Positions 1 to 4,319 of a stretch of 6,967 nt of DNA are shown piece by piece; the stretch's first letter is position 1; each line of letters begins with the position of its first letter. The DNA is from Nitrospira_G sp035457545 (lineage in GTDB: Bacteria; Nitrospirota; Nitrospiria; Nitrospirales; Nitrospiraceae): contig DATIBM010000233.1 in assembly GCA_035457545.1 (NCBI GenBank), positions 1 through 6,967 of the forward strand, in the 5' to 3' direction. The notes beneath the pieces are model-generated. The model was not told where the DNA came from, ran no database searches, and saw nothing but the letters and a program-made list of their open reading frames with translations. The position numbers and the translations under genes were made by a program.

Positions 1-286
1 TGAAGGCGTACGGCAGGTATTTGATGTTGTGCCCTCGCTTCAAGATCACAGGTTGTGATCTTGAACGCCTGATGTGCTCGGCTTCTCGGCGGGTCAGTTG
101 AAACAGGAAATCCGGCGGGAATTTCTCGCGGTTGCGCTTCACGGCTTGGTTCAACACGCGGGTTTCCACCCCATAGATGCGGGCCAGATCATCCCTCAGC
201 ATAACCTTCTGACCACGGATGTCATGGATCAGCCCGTCCAATTGGGCATGGGAAATCGGAGGATGCGTGGTTCGATCACGTCTCAT
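1..286 (-). CDS. ORF6N-domain protein, 3' part cut by window edge
   Basis: I see 95 codons from the ATG at 286 running open off the left edge. The N-terminal region carries the ORF6N signature: a segment reading IRGQKVMLRDDLARIYGVET, then RVLNQAVKRN, then FPPDFLFQLT, and later RSQ plus KYLPYAF. This domain is known from phage antirepressor/KilA-N-like proteins and is thought to bind DNA; the C-terminal part that would refine its role is outside the window. The start is supported by a GGAGAG Shine-Dalgarno sequence eight bases upstream. Its ATG also overlaps the TGA of the preceding helicase scar by four bases, so translation may be coupled. A perfect 12-bp inverted repeat lies inside the coding sequence (39-65). 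The family assignment is firm; the cellular role is unknown. Confidence 0.85.
   Translation of the reverse strand, partial: MRRDRTTHPPISHAQLDGLIHDIRGQKVMLRDDLARIYGVETRVLNQAVKRNREKFPPDFLFQLTRREAEHIRRSRSQPVILKRGHNIKYLPYAF
39..65. repeat. 12-bp perfect inverted repeat inside the ORF6N gene
   Basis: The arms TTCAAGATCACA (39-50) and TGTGATCTTGAA (54-65) are exact reverse complements separated by three bases. They lie in the codons for the SRSQPVILK stretch of the ORF6N protein. The dyad could be an intragenic operator or only an RNA hairpin; nothing else in the window matches it. Confidence 0.7.
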
Positions 287-498
287 AGGCGAGACTCTCC
301 ATCATCATGGCACTGCCGCCGCCACAGCCATCTCAGTACCGCCATGGCCGTTTTGCCCAGGCCCATTGGCACGTCCACCAAGAAGCTCTCTCCCGCGAAG
401 TCCCCCTCACCCACACCCTCTCCCCGCAGGCGGGGCGAGGGACTTGAAAGCAGACCGGGGTCGCAAGCGAAGCGGATCTCGAAGGAGTCCGGGCTCAT
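283..498 (-). pseudogene. Remnant of a Cas3-like (superfamily 2) helicase gene
   Basis: This is a 71-codon ORF. Residues 39-61 read as a helicase motif I region, with VDVPMGLGKTAMAVL followed by RWLWRR; the Walker A core GLGKT is at 46-50. That block resembles the start of Cas3 helicases of type I-U/I-G CRISPR systems, as I remember them (PTGLGKT followed by a WLW-R stretch). A DEAD-type helicase from another defence system is the main alternative. Residues 18-32 are encoded by a REP-like repeat lying in frame, and the ORF stops right after motif I, so motifs Ia to VI are missing. It cannot be a working helicase. The ATG is credible: a GGAG/AAGGTG ribosome site precedes it and it overlaps the TGA of the SEC-C gene by four bases (ATGA). 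The ORF's own TGA overlaps the ORF6N ATG in the same way. The family link is inferred from a short segment. Confidence 0.45.
401..447. repeat. REP-like CCCTCACCC...CCCTCTCCCC hairpin, copy A
   Basis: The motif CCCTCACCC is followed by a stem CCCTCTCCCC (416-425) pairing with GGGGCGAGGG (432-441) around a six-base loop, with one mismatch. This is the widespread repeat that translates as SPSPRLRGEGVGEG when in frame on the minus strand, as here inside the helicase scar. Related copies occur near 1303-1336 and 2995-3030. Confidence 0.65.
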
Positions 499-1271
499 TC
501 ACCTTTCTCCTCATCTTCGCTTGTGACGTCCGCCGGCTTTTCCAAACAACACTTCTTGTATTTCTTCCCGCTCCCGCACGGGCAGGGATCATTCCGGCCT
601 ACTTTCGGGACCGTCCGGACGAACGGCACCGTCTCGGCTCCGGCGGCCTCGGCTTGGGCCACGATCCGGGCTGCTTTCTCCCGTTGCTCTTCCGCGGCCT
701 CCATTGCATCGGCTTCGGCCGACCGCCCCAGCTCGTCCAACAGCGGCAGCAGCCGTTCCAGCGCACCGAGCCGCGTGTGTCGATCGTCCCCCGCATGTTC
801 CAAGCCGTGGCGATAGAGAGTGGCGGCGAAGGCCTTGTCTCCCAGCCGATCGTGCACATCCCCGCCCTTGATCAGAATCCAGGGATCGGTGGGCCAACGT
901 ATGAGATTGTCCTCAAACTGGGCGATCGCCTCCTCCCGGCGGCCCGCTTCCGCCAAGATCACGGCCCGATCGGCGAGAAAGTTGTCCCCTTCGGTCACCT
1001 CGGCCCAGCGGGTGCACGGGCTTGCCGCCTCATCCACCATTCCGTGTCGCGCCAGCTCGAACGGCAAGCTCATCACCCACCAGGCCACATCTGTCGCCGA
1101 CTCGATCTCTATCGCCTGCAATCGAGCGTGATCGGAACCGATATCGTCTCGGAGCGCCATCGCCAGCGCGAAGTGTTCGGCCGCCTGCTGAGCGGACAAC
1201 TGATAGTCCTCTGTATACTCCCTCGATGCCTCGGCGACACGCGCTGTGAGCGGACGTGTGTGGTCTGTCAT
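495..1271 (-). CDS. TPR protein with C-terminal SEC-C zinc motif
   Basis: A 258-aa protein, probably cytosolic, with no signal peptide. Residues ~97-165 form at least two TPR-like helical pairs (for example LADRAVILAEAGRREEAIAQFE). A charged Ala/Glu-rich helix follows, and residues 223-242 are a textbook SEC-C motif, GRNDPCPCGSGKKYKKCC, with the zinc-binding cysteines at 230, 232, 241 and 242. The same motif ends SecA, where it binds zinc and contacts SecB and ribosomes. Many unrelated proteins also carry it as an accessory tail, and the TPR/SEC-C type has no settled function. The tail after the motif is acidic. The start at 1271 has only a weak GAGTGG upstream. The TGA overlaps the ATG of the helicase scar, so this gene probably led an operon that has since eroded. 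Confidence 0.88.
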   Translation of the reverse strand: MTDHTRPLTARVAEASREYTEDYQLSAQQAAEHFALAMALRDDIGSDHARLQAIEIESATDVAWWVMSLPFELARHGMVDEAASPCTRWAEVTEGDNFLADRAVILAEAGRREEAIAQFEDNLIRWPTDPWILIKGGDVHDRLGDKAFAATLYRHGLEHAGDDRHTRLGALERLLPLLDELGRSAEADAMEAAEEQREKAARIVAQAEAAGAETVPFVRTVPKVGRNDPCPCGSGKKYKKCCLEKPADVTSEDEEKGE

Positions 1272-1302
1272 GAACCACTCGCTTGTCGGTTAACCCTTGT
1301 TC

Positions 1303-1336
1303 CCCTTCCTCTTCCCCCGCGAGGGGGCGGCGAGGG
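1303..1336. repeat. REP-like C-rich/G-rich hairpin, copy B
   Basis: CCCCC (1314-1318) pairs with GGGGG (1323-1327) around a GCGA loop, flanked by CCTCTT on one side and CGGCGAGGG on the other. The layout matches the REP-like copies at 401-447 and 2995-3030 but is more degenerate. It lies 30-65 bp upstream of the SEC-C gene start. Confidence 0.5.
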
Positions 1337-1389
1337 ATTTTACCACTTGGCGCTCGCTCTCCCCTCTCGAAGACAAAGCCTAATTGTCA

Positions 1390-1418
1390 GGGACAGGCAA
1401 GCGGCAGGAGCCAGTCCC
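1390..1418. repeat. RAYT-type REP hairpin (GGGACAGGC/GCCAGTCCC)
   Basis: GGGACAGGC (1390-1398) and GCCAGTCCC (1410-1418) form a stem broken by a single A:A mismatch around an 11-base loop. Stems with a central mismatch are typical of REP sequences mobilised by Y1 (RAYT) transposases. No such transposase is in the window, so the link is by form only. Confidence 0.45.
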
Positions 1419-1467
1419 CTGCGGGAGCCCATCCCCACGCGTGCAACGGATCCGAGAGCCTTCTTCA

Positions 1468-1479
1468 CTGTCCGGACAG
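1468..1479. promoter_or_regulatory. 12-bp perfect palindrome, possible operator
   Basis: CTGTCCGGACAG is a perfect self-complementary dodecamer midway between divergent genes. No T-run follows directly, so it is a more likely protein-binding site than a terminator. No regulator can be assigned to it. Confidence 0.3.
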
Positions 1480-1652
1480 GCATACGCTTTTCTCCTGATT
1501 GAATCAATACGCCGATAATGGACAAATGGTCCTATTCTTTCCGCCTCCGATCGGCCTGAGTGCACGTTTTGCCCTGTCTTGCTGTTCCCCCTCCTCACCA
1601 TCCGTTTTCCGCTCCGGCCCGATCTCCGTCCAGCGGCGTGATCGACCACCTT

Positions 1653-1680
1653 TTGTCTTTCCCCGCCGGTGCTGTACAAT
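1653..1680 (+). promoter_or_regulatory. Candidate promoter, leaderless start for the 91-aa gene
   Basis: TTGTCT (1653-1658) and TACAAT (1675-1680) are 16 bp apart and resemble sigma-70 -35 and -10 boxes. The -10-like box ends seven bases before the ATG at 1688, and there is no Shine-Dalgarno sequence. Transcription would therefore begin at or next to the start codon. Confidence 0.4.
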
Positions 1681-1687
1681 CCCACGC

Positions 1688-1963
1688 ATGGCTTTCGATC
1701 CGGCCAACCCGCCCATCTGGCTGCGCAAGCTCCACGTGACCGCGGCGCAGATCAGCCCGACGGACTATCCGTCCACGCCGGAGGAAGGCATTCTCTTGTG
1801 TTGCCGTTTGTCGGATGCCATGTGGAAATGGTCCCGGGCCTGCGCTCAGGCCTTGGGGCATCCGCCGCTCCCGCCTTCTCCTCCATTCGAGAACCCGTTC
1901 CGCCTGACTCGTCCCGCTGAACCTCCATCATCGGACTTGGGCACAGTCGATGCCGCCCGATGA
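1688..1963 (+). CDS. Hypothetical protein, 91 aa, partner of the nucleotidyltransferase
   Basis: I do not recognise this family. The protein has no signal peptide or membrane segment. Residues 1-55 look like a compact folded part (LRKLHVTAAQ, then CRLSDAMWKWSRACAQAL), and the rest is Pro/Ser-rich and probably flexible. The ATG at 1688 is chosen because the upstream part of the frame is low-quality sequence and a -10-like box ends seven bases before it; there is no ribosome site. Its last 14 bases overlap the start of the nucleotidyltransferase gene, so the two are almost surely co-transcribed and perhaps coupled. By position it could be the partner of that enzyme in a two-gene module. That is inference from gene order only. 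Confidence 0.6.
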   Translation: MAFDPANPPIWLRKLHVTAAQISPTDYPSTPEEGILLCCRLSDAMWKWSRACAQALGHPPLPPSPPFENPFRLTRPAEPPSSDLGTVDAAR

Positions 1964-2525
1964 CCAAGATCCATTGGCCAGTTACCTGCGGGCCGTCCTC
2001 GACGCCTTCCCCCAGCCGGCACCACCCTATTGTCTGATCGGGGCCTTGGCTGTGAACGCCTGGGGTCGCCTCCGGGCCACTCAGGACATCGATCTCCTTG
2101 TCCTGTCCGAGGAAGCTGTCCGGGCCGGAGTGACTGACTCCCTTCTCGCTCGCGGGTTCCAACTCGACACGAGGTGGATCATGCAGAACCCGATGGCCAA
2201 AGATCGGGTCCTTCGTTTGGGCCATCCTTCCCATCCTGGCATTCCACTCGACCTCATTTTTTCTGCGGACTCTCACGAAGCGCAGACGTTGGCTCGCCGA
2301 CAAATCCTGCACCCCCTCGGCCTCTCCGCGTGGGTGTGCAGCCCGGAGGACCTCATTATTCTGAAACTCAAAGCCAGCCGCCCTCATGATTTCGAGGACG
2401 CGCTCGGCATCATCAAGAACCCCCATCTCCAGCTCGACCTCGACTACCTCTGGAGTTGGGCGGACCGGCTGGGCCTGCAGGGCGAGCTGCATTATGTGCT
2501 CCAGGCCGCGGGCTCCAAAGAATAG
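1950..2525 (+). CDS. Nucleotidyltransferase-fold protein (AbiEii/MNT-like)
   Basis: A 191-aa protein with the marks of the polymerase-beta-type nucleotidyltransferase superfamily. It has a GALAVNAWGR helix (31-40), then TQDIDLLV (44-51) with the two metal-binding aspartates D46 and D48, and a likely third acid at D101 in LDLIF. SPEDLIILKLKA (131-142) followed by a D-x-x-D-A helix is typical of the AbiEii/DUF6036 side of the superfamily. Relatives include nucleotidyltransferase toxins and antitoxins of type IV and MNT/HEPN systems, which modify tRNA or a partner protein. The substrate cannot be told from sequence. All catalytic residues appear present. The start overlaps the 91-aa gene by 14 bases, and there is no HEPN-like partner beside it, so a standard MNT/HEPN pair is not supported. 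Confidence 0.8.
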   Translation: MPPDDQDPLASYLRAVLDAFPQPAPPYCLIGALAVNAWGRLRATQDIDLLVLSEEAVRAGVTDSLLARGFQLDTRWIMQNPMAKDRVLRLGHPSHPGIPLDLIFSADSHEAQTLARRQILHPLGLSAWVCSPEDLIILKLKASRPHDFEDALGIIKNPHLQLDLDYLWSWADRLGLQGELHYVLQAAGSKE

Positions 2526-2546
2526 AACACCAGAATAGAGCACCAG
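2521..2546. repeat. 13-bp tandem repeat over the stop codon
   Basis: AATAGAACACCAG (2521-2533) is followed directly by AATAGAGCACCAG (2534-2546), 12 of 13 bases identical. The first copy contains the TAG stop of the nucleotidyltransferase gene. It looks like a local slippage duplication. Confidence 0.6.
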
Positions 2547-2582
2547 GGCCGGCCGTTTCTTCCCGCGTCGCCGGTCGTTTTT
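2547..2582 (+). terminator. Possible rho-independent terminator
   Basis: GGCCGGC (2547-2553) can pair with GCCGGTC (2570-2576), with one G:U, around a 16-base loop. A GTTTTT tract (2577-2582) follows. It is placed correctly after the nucleotidyltransferase gene and before a convergent gene. The long loop makes it a weak candidate. Confidence 0.35.
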
Positions 2583-2615
2583 CCATCGCTGCCCCGCGAG
2601 CCATTCTCCCACCGC

Positions 2616-2981
2616 TCATCGCTTGTGCCTCCGGCTGCCGCCTCCGTCCAGCGGCGCAAAGGGGACGTTGGGGTTGAACTGATTGGCCGGGTTCAGCGGA
2701 TTATCGGGACGAAACTGGTTGGCCGGATTGAACGGGTTGTTCGGATTGAATTGGTTGATCGGGTTCGCGGGATTGCCCGGATCGAAGCGATTGACGGGAT
2801 TGAACGGATTGTTGGGATCGTAGGCGTTGGCGGGGTTGAGCGGATTGTCCGGCCGATACTGATTGGCCGGGTTGAAAATGTTGTAGTCTCGTTCGTACTT
2901 CTCCTCGAAGCCCTGGTCGGCCAACCCTACCCTGGACCAAGCCAGCACAATGAGGGCCGCCGCCAACATGAGAGATCGCAT
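2616..2981 (-). CDS. Exported NPxN-repeat protein, 121 aa
   Basis: The start at 2981 is chosen because GGGAG lies six bases upstream and the product begins with a clear signal peptide (MRSLMLAAALIVLAWSRVGLA, cleavage probably after A21). A longer in-frame version would have to translate a REP repeat. After a short acidic linker, residues 36-107 are six tandem 12-residue units of the form [F/L/A]NPxN-x-[Y/F]xPxNP, for example LNPANAYDPNNP. A basic tail GGGSRRHKR ends the protein. The predicted mature protein is periplasmic or secreted, with no cysteine, membrane segment or catalytic motif. Regular Asn-Pro turns suggest an extended structural or binding role, but I know of no assigned function. 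The 36-bp DNA units are similar but not identical, so the repeat appears old and kept at the protein level. Confidence 0.75.
   Translation of the reverse strand: MRSLMLAAALIVLAWSRVGLADQGFEEKYERDYNIFNPANQYRPDNPLNPANAYDPNNPFNPVNRFDPGNPANPINQFNPNNPFNPANQFRPDNPLNPANQFNPNVPFAPLDGGGSRRHKR
2661..2876 (-). repeat. Six 36-bp tandem coding repeats
   Basis: These bases encode the six 12-residue NPxN units of the exported protein. Units alternate between FNP/LNP and FNP/YDP/FRP half-units, so a six-residue (18-bp) sub-period is also visible. Copy number could vary between strains. Confidence 0.75.
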
Positions 2982-2994
2982 GGGTGTCTCCCTT

Positions 2995-3030
2995 CCCCCC
3001 TCACCGTCGCCTCTCCCCTTGGGGAGAGGG
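2995..3030. repeat. REP-like hairpin, copy C
   Basis: CCCTCACC is followed by CCTCTCCCC (3010-3018), which pairs perfectly with GGGGAGAGG (3021-3029) across a two-base TT. It is the best preserved of the three REP-like copies in the window. It lies 30-50 bp upstream of the NPxN-repeat gene start, probably in its leader. No T-run follows. Confidence 0.7.
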
Positions 3031-3063
3031 CAGAGGCTAGGATCGTGAGCAGGATACCGAACG

Positions 3064-3086
3064 CCTGTGACATCCGAGGTCACAGG
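3064..3086. promoter_or_regulatory. Dyad 1, CCTGTGAC-N7-GTCACAGG
   Basis: Eight-base perfect arms flank the loop ATCCGAG. The inner 17 bases (3067-3083) recur exactly at 3168-3184. The dyad sits about 85 bp upstream of the NPxN-repeat gene and could be a regulator site. The TGTGA-N9-TCACA spacing does not fit the CRP consensus, which has N6. Confidence 0.4.
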
Positions 3087-3184
3087 GCGAAGACCAAGAT
3101 GGCGGGTTCAGGGACCTTGTCTTTCGGGAGGTTGCGCAGCGCCGGCCAGTCTTGGGTCTCGCGAGCCGTGACATCCGAGGTCAC
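3080..3184 (-). CDS. Possible 34-aa small protein or C-terminal gene remnant
   Basis: A GTG at 3184 opens 34 codons ending in TGA at 3080. The product ends in TQDWPALRNLPKDKVPEP and then AILVFAL. Codon choice is strongly G/C at third positions, like the real genes around it, and the peptide reads like protein rather than a shadow frame. There is no good ribosome site, and the open frame extends only about 20 codons further upstream to a TGA. It may therefore be the tail of a lost gene. I do not recognise the family. Its start codon lies in one 17-bp dyad and its stop in the other copy. Confidence 0.25.
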   Translation of the reverse strand: MTSDVTARETQDWPALRNLPKDKVPEPAILVFAL

Positions 3185-3185
3185 G
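3167..3185. promoter_or_regulatory. Dyad 2, CGTGAC-N7-GTCACG
   Basis: This is the second copy of the 17-base dyad GTGACATCCGAGGTCAC, 101 bp from the first, with a slightly different outer arm. A GGCGA follows both copies a few bases downstream. It is a candidate binding site or the end of a small duplicated unit. Confidence 0.4.
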
Positions 3186-3263
3186 CGGCGATCTGACGGT
3201 ACGATGACGCGAGAGACGTTCTCCGATCCACGCGTCCCATCCCGCGGTCAACCGTGTTCCTAC

Positions 3264-3483
3264 CCTTAGCCCACATTATTCATGATCGCTTCTGCTGCAA
3301 CCGTGCATTCGCCGCTACGACAAGCCTCGCCGTGGTGTTCACACGGCCAGGCGGGCGGGCTCGCCGCTCGGTCGATCAACATACTGTTTCAAGTATGCCT
3401 CCCTCCCTCGCGGCTCCACGCGCCCGTCTCGCGTGGCGACTTCGCGGTTTCGCGACGAACCGTCATGAATAATGTGGGTTAGG
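3264..3483. mobile_element. MITE-like element with ~20-bp terminal inverted repeats
   Basis: The left end (3264-3285) and right end (3463-3483) are inverted copies. Sixteen inner bases, CCCACATTATTCATGA on the left, match exactly, and the outer TTAG/TTAGG portions differ by one substitution and one indel. The ~180-bp interior codes for no transposase. It contains short dyads at 3329-3347, 3381-3396, 3416-3436 and 3442-3455, so it may fold extensively. Size and layout fit a non-autonomous element moved by a transposase elsewhere. I see no clear target-site duplication. The right terminus supplies the stop codon of the adjacent DUF5615 gene. Confidence 0.6.
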
Positions 3484-3859
3484 TCTTCAGTGTGTTTGGG
3501 CGGGTTATCGGAATTTGCCGGAAGTGCCCGGGGCTGGCCACCGTGAAAAAGCCCCGGAGCGTCGGTTTCGAACCGAAGAACGTGCTCAAAAAAGCGAGTA
3601 ACCCTTCCGGCGACAGCCCGCCCAGGCGGAACAGAACGACGCCCGGAGGAGGCGGCTGCCGATGATGAAACACCAGTTCGCCGAAATCCTGATCGAAGGT
3701 GAGCACGACGCGGTTCTGATCAAGCGCCGCACGCAGCACCTGTTCATCCGGTGCGGCAATCAGAGTCTCCCCGGCATAAAGGACGTCGTCACCGGCTGCT
3801 CGCAACGTCCGGACGATGGCCGCCGGGAAATTCTCGTTGGCCAGATAGCGGTCCCTCAT
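3479..3859 (-). CDS. DUF5615 PIN-like toxin
   Basis: A 126-aa protein of the DUF5615/Mut7-C-like PIN group, predicted to be a ribonuclease toxin. Visible motifs are YLANENFP at 5-12, LRAAGDDVLYAGE (19-31), APDEQVLRAAL (36-46), and VVLTFDQDFGEL (51-62) with the acidic pair D56/D58. The first motif has Asn where many relatives have Asp (LADEN). I recall LANEN in numerous relatives, so I do not take this as proof of inactivity. The ATG overlaps the end of the DUF433 gene by four bases (ATGA), the usual antitoxin-first coupled order. The C-terminal ITRPNTLKT ends at a TAA contributed by the inverted repeat of a MITE-like element, so the natural tail may have been altered. Confidence 0.85.
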   Translation of the reverse strand: MRDRYLANENFPAAIVRTLRAAGDDVLYAGETLIAAPDEQVLRAALDQNRVVLTFDQDFGELVFHHRQPPPPGVVLFRLGGLSPEGLLAFLSTFFGSKPTLRGFFTVASPGHFRQIPITRPNTLKT

Positions 3860-4110
3860 GCCGGTGTGCCGGCTGGGGGCAACAGGTAAAACCGTTCCTC
3901 ACGGAAGGTCTCGGCCGCGTAGGCGAGGACCGCACGGACCCGCTCCTCAGTTAAGTTCGGATAATTCTCACGGATCGCGGTTCGATCCCACCCCGCCGCC
4001 AGAAGATCGAGCACAAACTCAACCGCAAGCCGTGTGCCCTGCAGGACCGGTTTTCCTCCGAGCACCTGCGGGTCGCATACGATATGGTCTCGCCAGTTGA
4101 CGGTTGCCAT
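3856..4110 (-). CDS. DUF433 antitoxin
   Basis: An 84-aa DUF433 protein with the usual order. It starts with WRDHIVCDPQVLGGKPVLQG (residues 6-25), then TRLAVEFVLDLLAAG, and a helix-turn-helix-like IRENYPNLTEERVRAVLAYA (51-70). These small proteins pair with DUF5615 PIN-like toxins. They are expected to neutralise the toxin by direct binding and perhaps to bind their own promoter. The gene overlaps its toxin by four bases. AGGGGGG lies just three bases before the ATG, closer than usual, next to a run of nine A. That homopolymer could alter translation if it changes length. Confidence 0.88.
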   Translation of the reverse strand: MATVNWRDHIVCDPQVLGGKPVLQGTRLAVEFVLDLLAAGWDRTAIRENYPNLTEERVRAVLAYAAETFREERFYLLPPAGTPA

Positions 4111-4319
4111 AGGCCCCCCTTTTTTTTTCGTCTGACGCCGCTCGCCGCCCGTTCAGCGGGTTCTGATCGCAACGAAGCGCCAACGAAGCGCGGGTACCAG
4201 GCAGATCGGTATCTGTCACGGCATCGCCCGGCGCCTATGCGGGCAAGAATATCGGTTTTCCGGCGTCCTGACAAGAAGGCGCAACTCGGGCTCTCCGCGG
4301 TCACTGCTCCAGATGGCGC
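4111..4319. other. Intergenic region upstream of the antitoxin gene
   Basis: No gene is seen here. It holds the homopolymer C6T9 on the plus strand (4114-4128), a perfect 11-bp tandem repeat (4170-4191) and a GGCGCCTAT repeat at its right side. The promoter of the DUF433/DUF5615 operon should lie here, but I cannot place it with confidence. Confidence 0.5.
4170..4191. repeat. 11-bp perfect tandem repeat
   Basis: CAACGAAGCGC occurs twice head to tail. It lies 60-80 bp upstream of the DUF433 antitoxin gene, where direct repeats could serve as binding sites for the antitoxin complex. Confidence 0.6.

Larger units (their letters stand above)
1272..1687. other. Intergenic region between divergent genes
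   Basis: This 416-bp stretch separates the divergent SEC-C gene and the 91-aa gene. I find no convincing coding region in it; the ORFs that cross it have no family resemblance and run through repeats. It holds a REP-like hairpin (1303-1336), a GGGAC/GTCCC hairpin (1390-1418), a 12-bp palindrome (1468-1479), the short dyad TGATTGAATCA (1496-1506), and a possible promoter for the plus-strand pair (1653-1680). Confidence 0.6.
2982..3263. other. Intergenic region with repeats, mostly non-coding
   Basis: This stretch lies between the NPxN-repeat gene and the MITE-like element. It holds a REP hairpin (2995-3030), two identical 17-bp dyads (3067-3083 and 3168-3184), and a 34-codon ORF between them. 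I see no other gene. Confidence 0.55.

Noticed and set aside
219..1502. 427-codon plus-strand open frame over the SEC-C gene
   Set aside because: It is antisense to a clear SEC-C/TPR gene, is rich in Arg/Pro/Gly typical of a shadow frame in GC-rich DNA, and crosses two REP repeats.
1340..1525. 61-codon minus-strand ORF upstream of the SEC-C gene
   Set aside because: It runs through the REP-type hairpin and the 12-bp palindrome, and shows no family resemblance or conserved-looking core.
1752..2612. 286-codon minus-strand open frame
   Set aside because: It is antisense to the nucleotidyltransferase pair, whose motifs are clear; the antisense product has no family features.
2661..2876. CRISPR array
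   Set aside because: The 36-bp period is continuous coding repeat with no unique spacers and encodes the NPxN units.
3010..3029. Strong hairpin as a rho-independent terminator
   Set aside because: No T-run follows on either strand and it matches the REP-like family seen twice more in the window.
2982..3083. N-terminal extension of the NPxN protein to a GTG at 3083
   Set aside because: The extra residues come from the REP hairpin, and the signal peptide with a good ribosome site begins at 2981.
3064..3086. CRP site
   Set aside because: TGTGA and TCACA half-sites are present, but the spacer is nine bases rather than six.
2625..3269. 214-codon plus-strand open frame with RIVGI/GRI-like periodic residues
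   Set aside because: Its periodicity is only the antisense reading of the NPxN coding repeats, and it runs on through the REP and the dyads.
4114..4128. C6T9 tract as a plus-strand terminator
   Set aside because: No stable hairpin precedes the T-run and no plus-strand gene ends nearby.
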